The translations under genes and the position numbers were made by a program. A DNA stretch of 64,000 nucleotides from Fibrella aestuarina BUZ 2 (GTDB lineage Bacteria; Bacteroidota; Bacteroidia; Cytophagales; Spirosomataceae), in assembly GCF_000331105.1 (NCBI RefSeq), contig NC_020054.1, forward strand, positions 1,105,698 to 1,169,697, written 5' to 3'. How positions within the stretch are numbered: position 1 is the first letter of the stretch; each line of letters starts with the position of its first letter. Shown here one piece after another: positions 20,237-28,199 of this stretch. The notes below the pieces were generated by a model that saw only the letters and a list, made by a program, of their open reading frames with translations, was not told the DNA's origin and ran no database searches.

Positions 20237-22816
20237 ATGTGCCTTAATATGCGTATAAATGTACAATTGACTGCGCCGGGTTCACTGCTTCTCTGCGCTC
20301 TACGAATCGCCCTCAGCAGCATAGTGCTGGTAGGGGGGATGGTAACCGCCGCCGTTGCGCAGTTACAAATCACGTACCCGCGCGACCGCATGGTGGTGCA
20401 GCGATCAAACGATAATATAGCATCTGTACAGATCGCGGGTAGTTACTGGGAGCAACTGGATCAGATCGAAGGCCGCTTTTTGAGTCTTCAGGGTGGCCAG
20501 ACAACAGCCTGGTCGACCATTCAGATGAACCCCGTGAACGGGCAGTTCAACGGTTCGCTCACGGCTCAGGGTGGTTGGTACCGCATCGAAATCCGGGGCA
20601 AACGAAACGGGCAGGTTGTTGGTACGAGCTCACTGGCTCATTTTGGAATTGGCGAGGTGTTTGCCATTTACGGCCATTCCAACGCGCAGGGCAGCACCTG
20701 CAACGGCACCCATGAATGCGACTCGCCGGGAGGTGCCACAGACGAACGAGTTGTGAAGGTCAGGCTGGTCGATAACCAGCGATTACGTACCTACGAACAA
20801 ACCGCCGATCCGCAGTATCTGCCCGACTTGTTGTTTGAGCAATGGACGCCTGAGTATGGGGCGGCACCCTTCCATGGAGACCCGTGGTTATGGGCGCGGA
20901 TGGGCGATTTCCTGGTGCAGAAACTGGGGGTGCCTGTTCTGTTTTATGGGGCGGGGTTTGGGGGAACCAGCATCCACATGACCTATCTCTCCATGAACAA
21001 CCAGTACTTCGAACACAGCTTCTGCCGCTGGGATCTGCAAATGCCCTATGCCAACCTACGCAACCTGATGAACCTGTATGTGCCTTCGACGGGCATACGT
21101 GGTATACTGGTCATTCACGGAGAAAACGACCGCGACAAATCGCAGGAAGACATCAGAATGTATTTCCGTGAGTCGATGAAGCAGATTCGGCAAAAGCTGA
21201 ACAAGGGTCAACTCGCTTGGGTCATTGCGCTTTCGTCCTACGTCAGTATGCGACACGACCACGTACGCAATGCCCAGTACCTGTCGGTAGCAGACATCAA
21301 CAATGACCCTACGCAGGCAAAGGTTTATCTGGGCCCAGACCTGGACCCACCAGTGGGAACGACCGGCCCCACGCCCTACCGCCCCGATGGTGCGCACTAT
21401 TCAACGGCGGGGCAACTGTATTACGCACAACTATGGGCCGATAACCTGACGGCCAACAACAACGCTTTTTTCACTACGTCGGCGCCCTATCTGGCCGAAA
21501 CGCAGCCGTTGGCGTCGATCAGCTGCGCCAACGCGCAACAAGTAAAACTGCGGCTACCCGACAACTTTACCACGTACCGCTGGGACGAAAACACGCCCGG
21601 TCAGGAGCGGCTGGTCGACCAGGGAGCCTATGCCTCGCGGGTGCAAAGTGGCACGATGGCCACCCCAGCCACCCGCGATCAGATGCGCATTTATTTTCCG
21701 CCTGCCGTGGCGGTAGCACCGGGCCAGAAGATTCCCGACGTACCCACGATCACCGCGTCGGGGCTGGTACTCTGTAGTCCGTCCGTTACGTTGCAGTCGT
21801 CGGCTACGGGGCGCGCGCTCTGGAACACGGGTGCCAGCACCCCTGGCATTACCGTAACGACCCCGGGGCCCTACTCGGTGCAGGATCGGCATCCGGCCTA
21901 CGAGTGTGCGTCGGGAGTCCGCAGCGTGACCGTTACCCCCGCCGCTGCCGACCTGCGTATTCAGGTAATGGGCTCGAACAGAGCATTAGCTACTAACGAA
22001 ACGCTTGCCCTGACCGTGACGATCCAAAACGAAGGGCCCTGCGGCGCATCGGGTATTCAGTTTGAAAACAAGCTACCCAGCAACCTGCTCGTAACCGCCG
22101 CCGACGCCGGGTTGACCTTCACCGCATCGACGCTAACCGGGACCATGCCTACCCTGGCTCCGGGCGATTACGCTAGCAAAACGTTTACGGTGAAACCCAC
22201 GGTGCCGGGTTACTACACCAACGCCCTTCAGCTAACGGCGGCCTCTGTGCCCGACCCGGATAGCCAAACAAACTCAGGAACCGGCGACGGGCAGGATGAT
22301 TGTGCGCAGATAGACATCCGGACGAACGAGCCGGGCGCAACCTACGTGTCGCCGAACCCCAACCAGGTGCCATTGCCACCGGTGCTGGGCAATCAGCCTC
22401 AGCCCGATACCAATAAAGCCGACCTTAGCCTGAATCTGGTCAGTAGTCTGCTCATCGGAGAGCCGGGACAGGTGCTGTCGGTTAGCCTGCTGGTGCACAA
22501 CGAAGGCGGGCTCGACGCGACCAACGTGCAGGTACAGACCGAGCCGCTCCCTACCGGCCTGACGTTTCTGGCTTCCCCGTCGGGCCTGACCAGCACGGCG
22601 AATCGGGTGGGGGGCACAATTGGCCTGCTGCGGTCGGGCGAAACGGCTACGCTGGTGTTTACGGCTATGCTGACTGGCGGCGCGAGTGGGGCAGGGCTAC
22701 CGCTGAAAGCTGAAATCAAGGCCGTTGACCAAACCGACCCCGACAGCCTGCCGGGTAATAGCACCGCCGGGCGGGGCGAAGATGACGAGGCGCAGCTGCT
22801 GATACGGATTCGCTGA
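20237..22816 (+). CDS. Secreted SGNH-type (sialate O-acetylesterase-like) protein with C-terminal DUF11 repeats
   Basis: An 859-aa exported protein. After a long signal segment (ends about residue 42, VAQ) and a beta domain comes an SGNH hydrolase-like module: YGHSNAQG with candidate nucleophile S148, a glycine block FYGAGFGGTS, HGENDRDK, and RPDGAHY with D384 and H387 as the DxxH acid/base pair. From about residue 415 there are Ig-like/gliding-type beta segments and two DUF11 repeats (ADLRIQVMGSN... and ADLSLNLVSSL...), the second running to the C-terminus. No standard T9SS tail is visible. It probably deacetylates a cell-surface or environmental glycan (inference). Confidence 0.8.
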   Translation: MCLNMRINVQLTAPGSLLLCALRIALSSIVLVGGMVTAAVAQLQITYPRDRMVVQRSNDNIASVQIAGSYWEQLDQIEGRFLSLQGGQTTAWSTIQMNPVNGQFNGSLTAQGGWYRIEIRGKRNGQVVGTSSLAHFGIGEVFAIYGHSNAQGSTCNGTHECDSPGGATDERVVKVRLVDNQRLRTYEQTADPQYLPDLLFEQWTPEYGAAPFHGDPWLWARMGDFLVQKLGVPVLFYGAGFGGTSIHMTYLSMNNQYFEHSFCRWDLQMPYANLRNLMNLYVPSTGIRGILVIHGENDRDKSQEDIRMYFRESMKQIRQKLNKGQLAWVIALSSYVSMRHDHVRNAQYLSVADINNDPTQAKVYLGPDLDPPVGTTGPTPYRPDGAHYSTAGQLYYAQLWADNLTANNNAFFTTSAPYLAETQPLASISCANAQQVKLRLPDNFTTYRWDENTPGQERLVDQGAYASRVQSGTMATPATRDQMRIYFPPAVAVAPGQKIPDVPTITASGLVLCSPSVTLQSSATGRALWNTGASTPGITVTTPGPYSVQDRHPAYECASGVRSVTVTPAAADLRIQVMGSNRALATNETLALTVTIQNEGPCGASGIQFENKLPSNLLVTAADAGLTFTASTLTGTMPTLAPGDYASKTFTVKPTVPGYYTNALQLTAASVPDPDSQTNSGTGDGQDDCAQIDIRTNEPGATYVSPNPNQVPLPPVLGNQPQPDTNKADLSLNLVSSLLIGEPGQVLSVSLLVHNEGGLDATNVQVQTEPLPTGLTFLASPSGLTSTANRVGGTIGLLRSGETATLVFTAMLTGGASGAGLPLKAEIKAVDQTDPDSLPGNSTAGRGEDDEAQLLIRIR

Positions 22817-22843
22817 GGGGCGTCGGGCGTTTGCCTATAATTG

Positions 22844-22851
22844 TATCTTTG
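22844..22851 (+). promoter_or_regulatory. -7 box (TATCTTTG) for the Anbu-transglutaminase pair
   Basis: TATCTTTG fits TAnnTTTG exactly and lies 31 bp before the ATG at 22883. It shows that translation cannot begin upstream of it, which fixes the start that puts Thr at position 2 of the peptidase. Confidence 0.6.
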
Positions 22852-22882
22852 CCCAAACTCGCCGGGCCGGGTGTTAACTTGT

Positions 22883-23629
22883 ATGACGTACTGCTTAGGG
22901 ATTAAAGTGAAATCAGGGCTGATCGCGATTGCCGATACCCGCCTCACGTCGGGGACAGAAGTCTCGACCAACCGGAAAATCACCGTTCACGAGGTCAAGA
23001 ACCATTCGTTATTCATCATGACATCGGGGTTGCGGTCGGTGCGCGACAAAGCCATCACGTATTTCCGTGAAGTGCTGGCCGAGCGAGACCAGACGTTCAA
23101 CAAGCTGTACAAGGCGGTCAATGCCTTCGGCGAGCAGGTGAAACGGGTGGCCGCTGAAGACAGGGCGTCGATTGTGGCCAGTGGGTTGAATTTTAACCTG
23201 CACGCCATTGTCGGTGGGCAGCTGGAAGACGACGAAGAGCACAAGTTGTTTTTGTTATATCCGGAGGGCAACTGGGTCGAGGTCGATTCGGGGTCGTTAT
23301 TCAAGATTATCGGGAACTCGGGCTATGGCAAACCCTTGTTATTCCGTAACTTACACTACGATTCAACCTTACAGGAAGCCCTGAAAATTGGGTTTTTGGC
23401 GTTCGATGCCACCCGCGTCAGTGCCAACGATGTCGACTATCCGCTCGATGTGGTGGTTTACACCAAAGACAGCTTCCACATGACCGAGCATCGGCTTGAA
23501 AAAGACGACATGGACGAGATTTCGCATCAGTGGAGTGCGCTGCTCAACAATTCCGTCAGGCGGTTACCCAGTTATTGGATGGACCCCATTTTCGACAAGG
23601 TCGTGAAGCCCGTCAATAATGGGCAGTGA
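22883..23629 (+). CDS. Anbu-type proteasome-like Ntn-hydrolase peptidase
   Basis: A 248-aa protein of the Anbu/BPH (predicted proteasome-type protease) family. Starting at ATG 22883 gives M-T-Y-C; removal of Met exposes the Thr nucleophile expected of an Ntn hydrolase. D18 (in IAIADTRLTSG) and K32 (in NRKITVHE) are well placed for the Asp17/Lys33-type active site residues counted from Thr1. Proteasome-like cytoplasmic rings or helices are known for this family; the natural substrate is not. The next gene, 72 bp downstream, is a transglutaminase-like protein, its usual companion. Confidence 0.9.
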   Translation: MTYCLGIKVKSGLIAIADTRLTSGTEVSTNRKITVHEVKNHSLFIMTSGLRSVRDKAITYFREVLAERDQTFNKLYKAVNAFGEQVKRVAAEDRASIVASGLNFNLHAIVGGQLEDDEEHKLFLLYPEGNWVEVDSGSLFKIIGNSGYGKPLLFRNLHYDSTLQEALKIGFLAFDATRVSANDVDYPLDVVVYTKDSFHMTEHRLEKDDMDEISHQWSALLNNSVRRLPSYWMDPIFDKVVKPVNNGQ

Positions 23630-23701
23630 ACAATAAACTGCCTTTCCGGGTGACGAATTGCATCGGCAGCTGTTCATTGGTTAGTGACAATCGTTCATTC
23701 T

Positions 23702-24541
23702 ATGTACATTTCTGTTGAGCATCAGTTGCGGTACCAGTACGATCAGCCGGTTGCGCTGGCCCCGCACACACTATATCTCTATCCACGAACGTACCCCTAC
23801 CAACGGCTTCGGCGCTACGAGCTACAGATCAGCCCGGAGCCCTCGAAGGTGGTGCGTAATGTGGACGTGGAAGGGAACGTACAGCAGGTGGCCTATTTTG
23901 GCGGCCCTACCGATTACCTGACCATCACCGCACAGATCGAGCTGGACTCTGATCCGTTTCAGTCGCTCGATTTTGTGCTTTACCCGTTCGAAACGCAACG
24001 CGTGCCGTTTCCGTATCCGCCTCAGGTACGTTCGTTACTGGAGCCGTATCTTATCCGGGAAGGCGTGACCGAGCTTGTCGAAAACTGGGCCCGGCAGGTG
24101 GCCGCCAGTGTAAACTGGCAAACCGTGCCGTTCCTGATCGCGCTGAACCAGGCGATCCGGCAGTTTACGTACACGGTTCGGGAAGAAGGCGCTCCGCTGG
24201 CTCCCGAGCAAACCCTGATCGATCAGCTCGGCTCGTGCCGTGACTATACGACCTTGTTCATGGCGGCTTGCCGGAGTCTGGGGCTGGCGGCTCGTTTCGT
24301 GAGCGGCTATCTGTTTGGCTCAGCGCAACAGGAGCATCAACTACACGCCTGGGCCGAGGTGTACCTGCCCGGTGCCGGTTGGCGCGGTTTCGACCCCACC
24401 GAAAACACGGTGGTCGTCAACAAACACATCTTCCTGGCGTCGTCGGCCCGCGCTGAGCTCACCGCGCCCGTCAGCGGTACCTTTACCGGCCAAACACAAT
24501 CGCGCCTCGAAGCCGACGTGCGCATTAAGGGTAAAGAGTGA
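23702..24541 (+). CDS. Transglutaminase-like cysteine hydrolase
   Basis: A 279-aa protein with the N-terminal beta domain and transglutaminase core of COG1305. The start at ATG 23702 (MYISVEHQLRYQYDQP) fits the family; a start 18 bp earlier is possible. The catalytic triad is visible: C179 in LGSCRDYTTLF, H215 in LHAWAEVYLP, D231 in GFDPTEN. Members hydrolyse or transfer amide bonds in proteins or peptides. It sits behind the Anbu peptidase, where such proteins are predicted to act in a peptide synthesis/turnover pathway. Here the usual alpha-E and ATP-grasp partners do not follow. Confidence 0.9.
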   Translation: MYISVEHQLRYQYDQPVALAPHTLYLYPRTYPYQRLRRYELQISPEPSKVVRNVDVEGNVQQVAYFGGPTDYLTITAQIELDSDPFQSLDFVLYPFETQRVPFPYPPQVRSLLEPYLIREGVTELVENWARQVAASVNWQTVPFLIALNQAIRQFTYTVREEGAPLAPEQTLIDQLGSCRDYTTLFMAACRSLGLAARFVSGYLFGSAQQEHQLHAWAEVYLPGAGWRGFDPTENTVVVNKHIFLASSARAELTAPVSGTFTGQTQSRLEADVRIKGKE

Positions 24542-24625
24542 ACGAGTGAATGAGCGAACGAGTGGCTGACGCCTGATTTTACGTGCGTCAGCCACTCGTT
24601 CGCTCATTCGCTCATTCACTCTTTT
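24532..24625. terminator. Long bidirectional hairpin after the transglutaminase gene
   Basis: Arms 24532-24572 and 24585-24625 are 41 nt each with three mismatches and a 12-nt loop. The left arm overlaps the last codons and stop of the transglutaminase gene; the right arm ends in TTTT 8 bp before the stop of the convergent SUI1-like gene. The arms are internally built of related GAGTGAAC/GAATGAGC units, an unusual repetitive make-up. Confidence 0.8.
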
Positions 24626-24633
24626 GTTTCTCC

Positions 24634-24969
24634 TTATCCCCCTGCCTTTTTCGCGCTGTATTTTTTGCTTGTCAGGTAAGCGAGGATTTTGTCGCGGTGG
24701 TCGCCCTGAATCTGGATTTCGCCGTCTTTGACGGTACCACCGGTGCCACAGGCATTTTTAAGCGCTTTGCCCAGGTCGTTCAGGTCGGCGTCGGTACCCA
24801 CAAACCCCCGCACGGCCGTCACGACTTTGCCGCCGCCTTTGCGGTCGAGCCAGACTTTCAGTTGTTGTTGCTGGGGCGGCAGGGTGTCGGACGTTGGCTG
24901 ATCATCGCCCTGATATTGGTAATCGGGATCGGTTGAGAAGACGATGCCCGAGCGGTTTTTCTTACTCAT
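24634..24969 (-). CDS. SUI1/eIF1-like translation factor (YciH type)
   Basis: A 111-aa protein. I start it at ATG 24967-24969 (MSKKNRSGIVFSTDPDYQYQ), the typical beginning of bacterial YciH-like proteins; an upstream in-frame start adds 21 atypical residues. The C-terminal half is the SUI1 fold, with the conserved basic-glycine stretch DRKGGGKVVTAVRGF, then LKNACGTGGTVKDGEIQIQGDHRDKI. Family members bind the small ribosomal subunit and can influence start-codon selection. It stands alone behind the long hairpin. Confidence 0.92.
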   Translation of the reverse strand: MSKKNRSGIVFSTDPDYQYQGDDQPTSDTLPPQQQQLKVWLDRKGGGKVVTAVRGFVGTDADLNDLGKALKNACGTGGTVKDGEIQIQGDHRDKILAYLTSKKYSAKKAGG

Positions 24970-25141
24970 GGTAATAGCTGCAAACGAGTACGAAGATAAA
25001 TACGTAGGCTGCATATTTCGGTTACGGCTCATGGTCGACTGGCAACTCAGGTACGTTTCACGCCTGATTTTGAATATAGACGCTGGTATTATGTGCTATA
25101 AATAGCTATTTATGTAGACAACTATCAGATGATGTAGAACT

Positions 25142-25831
25142 ATGCCAGCGAACAGAGAAGTAGGTGAGCCGGGGGAGTCGATAAACTTCTCGCAGGCCAC
25201 CCGTGCCGCCAACCTCGATGTGGATAGGCGGTTGGTAAACCAGTATGATCAGTTTCAGACGAAATACGTCTGGCTGGCACGGATAGCCTACGTGGTGGCA
25301 CTTGGCTTGCTGGGAGCGAGTGTCTGGCTGTGGCGGAGCAATCATGGCCTATGGGCAACGGTGGTTGGGCTGCTGGGGCTGGCTGTTGGCCTGTTGGGCT
25401 ACATGCTCGGGCAGGGCGCCGGCAGCGGCCCGTACGAAAATGGGCTGCTGGTGCCCGGTATCGTCACGAGTTTAGAGCCACTGGCGATAGCCGTGCTGGC
25501 CAACATGCACAAGGCGGAAGATAACAACGAACCCGTGCTTTGGGGCGCTCTGAAAATCGACGTAAATGCCTTGCCACTACACGCCCGGCGGGTTGGTGAA
25601 CAGGTGCCCTGCGCGGCCCTGTTTTCGGGCGATAAGAAAGGGTATTGGGCGCAACTGGAACCCCGCCCGCTAGCCTGGGCAACGGCCAACGAGCAGGTGA
25701 TCCGTGACGCCATCACGACCATCGATCAGCACGAGTGGCAGGCCCTTAGCCGACTGTTGCCAACGTTGGCCACGTTACCATCTGATGTTGTGCAGTATTA
25801 CCGGGCTGATTTCACGCCCACAACGCTGTAG
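25142..25831 (+). CDS. Membrane protein resembling DUF3239
   Basis: A 229-aa protein with a soluble N-terminus, two predicted membrane helices (about 45-65 and 70-90) and a C-terminal soluble domain beginning ENGLLVPGIVTSLEPLAIAVLANM. The domain layout and this motif resemble the uncharacterised DUF3239 family; I am only moderately sure. No catalytic motif is apparent. The next gene starts 48 bp downstream behind its own promoter-like box. Confidence 0.6.
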   Translation: MPANREVGEPGESINFSQATRAANLDVDRRLVNQYDQFQTKYVWLARIAYVVALGLLGASVWLWRSNHGLWATVVGLLGLAVGLLGYMLGQGAGSGPYENGLLVPGIVTSLEPLAIAVLANMHKAEDNNEPVLWGALKIDVNALPLHARRVGEQVPCAALFSGDKKGYWAQLEPRPLAWATANEQVIRDAITTIDQHEWQALSRLLPTLATLPSDVVQYYRADFTPTTL

Positions 25832-25866
25832 GCTGGTTTTTGCGGCGTTGGCGGGTCCAATTCTTG

Positions 25867-25874
25867 TACCTTCG
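25867..25874 (+). promoter_or_regulatory. -7-like box (TACCTTCG) immediately before the MFS start
   Basis: TACCTTCG is one mismatch from TAnnTTTG and ends only 5 bp before the ATG at 25880. If used, the transcript would start at or next to the start codon and be leaderless. Confidence 0.4.
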
Positions 25875-25879
25875 CGGCC

Positions 25880-27094
25880 ATGTTCAACGACCGGCGGCTG
25901 CTTCATATTTACGCCATTATCTTTCTCGACGTCGTGGTCGGGTCAATTATCGGGCCTGTGCTTCCTGAGTTCGTGCGGGGCCACACCCAGCCGCAACTCT
26001 GGCTCGCGCTGGGTACGTCGCTATTCCTGGGCGTGCAACTCGTTTCGGCCCCGCTACTGGGTAAACTGTCTGATGCGTACGGCCGTAAGCCCATTTTCCG
26101 ACTGTCGGCGCTGGGTACGTTCCTGGCCGATTGCCTGCTGCTGCCGGTCAGGATGGGCACGTACCTGGCCAACCGCCTCAGCGACGGGCTGACCAACGGC
26201 CTCTACGCCACCGTGCGGTCGGCCATTACCGACATTTCGCCCAAAGAAGCACTGTTCCGTAACCTTGGTATCGAGGGGGCAATTATCTCGCTGGGTTTCG
26301 TGATTGGCCCGGCCATAGCGGGCTTACTCATCACGACCCTCAACCTGACTGAGCCCGTCGAGCAGGCCAGGTACGTTGTCATGATGGCCGTTGGGCTGTC
26401 GGGGCTGAATGTGTTGTTGAGCTTTCTGCTGCGCGAAACGCATCCTAATGATGGTGCTGCCAACACAAGGGGCGTGCTGTGGACCGATCTGAAAGTGGCA
26501 CTGGCGCAGTCGTTGAACGTCGGCAGTCTGCTGGCCCGGCTCCGGCAAAAAGAGCGGGAGCATCCGGGTTTGCTGAATCTGGTGCTCATGCAGGTGGCTC
26601 TGACAATGGCCGTAGGGTATTACAACTACTTTGTGGCCTACGTGAGCCTGGGTACGTTGCAGATGAACGCCACCGATATCTCGTATTTCTTTATGTATTT
26701 CGGCGGGCTGAGCGTAGCGATCAGCTACGGATTTTACGGGTTCATCGCCGACCGGATCAACCAACAACGGTGGATTTTCTGGCTGGCGGCTGTTGGGGCT
26801 CCCGTGTTGGCCTCGTATGGGCTGGTGGGTACGTCGCGGGTGTGGCTCTACGTCATCGTAACCATCGACTGTTTTACGTATTCGCTCATCCAGGGACTGA
26901 TCGAAGGATTGATGGCGCAAAAAACCACCGACACTGACCGCGGCGAAATTTTTGGCCTTAATCAGGCAATGCAGGGGCTGGCGAGTTTCGGTACGACGCT
27001 GGTCTTTGGGGCGCTATCGATCATCGACCTGCGGTTGCCCTTCGCCTGGTTTGCCGCTTGCCTGGTGGTCGTAGCCTGGCTGGCCAGGAAGTGA
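25880..27094 (+). CDS. MFS transporter, Tet-like
   Basis: A 404-aa inner-membrane transporter with twelve predicted helices. Motif A appears as GKLSDAYGRKPIF after TM2, and GFVIGPAIAGLL is the motif C-like region. It is a distant relative of the exporter at 18257-19510, but the central loop (residues ~185-230, basic and Asn/Arg-rich) differs clearly, so it is not a recent duplicate. The substrate is unknown. It is convergent with the DUF2279-like gene. Confidence 0.9.
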   Translation: MFNDRRLLHIYAIIFLDVVVGSIIGPVLPEFVRGHTQPQLWLALGTSLFLGVQLVSAPLLGKLSDAYGRKPIFRLSALGTFLADCLLLPVRMGTYLANRLSDGLTNGLYATVRSAITDISPKEALFRNLGIEGAIISLGFVIGPAIAGLLITTLNLTEPVEQARYVVMMAVGLSGLNVLLSFLLRETHPNDGAANTRGVLWTDLKVALAQSLNVGSLLARLRQKEREHPGLLNLVLMQVALTMAVGYYNYFVAYVSLGTLQMNATDISYFFMYFGGLSVAISYGFYGFIADRINQQRWIFWLAAVGAPVLASYGLVGTSRVWLYVIVTIDCFTYSLIQGLIEGLMAQKTTDTDRGEIFGLNQAMQGLASFGTTLVFGALSIIDLRLPFAWFAACLVVVAWLARK

Positions 27095-27134
27095 GCAGGC
27101 GGGCGTTTTATCCGCTCATTTCATATCAACGCTT

Positions 27135-28085
27135 TCACTCTTTGGGGAGCAGCAGCGGGTGAAAACGGAGCTTGTTGACCCGGTTATATTCGAGTGAGGG
27201 CGCGGCTATTTTAAAAAACTGCACCGTGCCTACAAACCGCTGCCAGGGTAGAGGCTGTAACGGGTCGGGCTGGTTAATGCGTGACAGATCGACGTCAGGC
27301 GAAAGGAAAAATTGCCGGAAGCGCTCGAATTTAATGGGCTTCCCGTCAGCATCGACCATCGGCGGGTTCTCGTGGCCGCCTGTCATGCCACTGCCGCTAT
27401 AGCCCAGATCGAGGTTCAGCCAGCGCGGAAACGACGGGCCAACGGGCAACACCGACGCCAGATTGACCGACAGCCAATATTGCTGCCCATTGTAATCCTT
27501 CAGCATCTGCTGTCCGGTTGTTTTACCAAGCAGATTGGGCCGGAAAGGGGGATAAATCGTTTTCCGAAAGCCGTATTTCATGGAAACCACCTGCTGCCCC
27601 GTACCAAACTGCTGGCCCATAAACAGCGCCGTGCCGGCTACGTTCGCCACCATATCGCCTTTCGAAAAACCCCAGCCTTCGGCATGGCCGTCATACACTT
27701 CGAGCGTGGTCTGGAATAGCAACGCCAACAGGCCGCCCGTCAGGATACTGGCCCGCTCGTCGACGCCGCTCCAGCGCATCAGTTCGTAGCCGCCCCGGCT
27801 CATGCAGTAGGCAGTCGCCATGTGGCCGACCTTATCCATTTGTAGCCATTCGGCGTTGTCGTTGAAGGTGTGGAACGGCTGTTTTTTTTTGTACCACTGC
27901 TTTTTCAGCAGAATCAGCGTGATGGTGTAAAACGCCGCTGTGCCCACCATTACGCCAATAAAACGCCCCTGACGAATACCTGACTCGCCAGGCAACGTAC
28001 CTGGCGTACCCGGTAAAGGCTGCGCTGAAGCCGTAGGCCGTAGTATCGCCAGTGTCAACAAGATGAATAACAAACGAGCAAGCAT
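27135..28085 (-). CDS. DUF2279-like exported/membrane protein
   Basis: A 316-aa protein starting at ATG 28085 with a clear signal peptide (MLARLLFILLTLAILRPTASAQ); starts further upstream would bury it. A second hydrophobic segment follows at about residue 42-60. The core WLQMDKVGHMATAYCMSRGGYELMRW and the GDMVANVAGT motif match the DUF2279 (YfiM-like) family, usually periplasmic or outer-membrane associated. The remaining C-terminal ~150 aa are Tyr/Pro-rich and look beta-structured. Function is unknown. Confidence 0.75.
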   Translation of the reverse strand: MLARLLFILLTLAILRPTASAQPLPGTPGTLPGESGIRQGRFIGVMVGTAAFYTITLILLKKQWYKKKQPFHTFNDNAEWLQMDKVGHMATAYCMSRGGYELMRWSGVDERASILTGGLLALLFQTTLEVYDGHAEGWGFSKGDMVANVAGTALFMGQQFGTGQQVVSMKYGFRKTIYPPFRPNLLGKTTGQQMLKDYNGQQYWLSVNLASVLPVGPSFPRWLNLDLGYSGSGMTGGHENPPMVDADGKPIKFERFRQFFLSPDVDLSRINQPDPLQPLPWQRFVGTVQFFKIAAPSLEYNRVNKLRFHPLLLPKE

Positions 28086-28199
28086 GGGCGCAAACCTACA
28101 GCCAGAACGCGACATTATTGATTGACTGATGTATACGGAAACTGCCACTCAGTGAGTTATATCGGTAACTAAACGCTCACGTCTATTCCGTATACCTTT

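Noticed and set aside
24341..24619. Minus-strand frame across the transglutaminase end and the long hairpin
   Set aside because: It only stays open because the palindromic arms read without stops on both strands.
24532..24625. CRISPR-like short repeats
   Set aside because: The repeated units are adjacent and form one inverted pair; there are no regular spacers and no cas genes in the window.
18257..27094. Tetracycline resistance genes
   Set aside because: Both MFS proteins have Tet-like motifs, but this motif set is shared by many exporters, and nothing nearby (no TetR, no mobile element) supports a resistance role.
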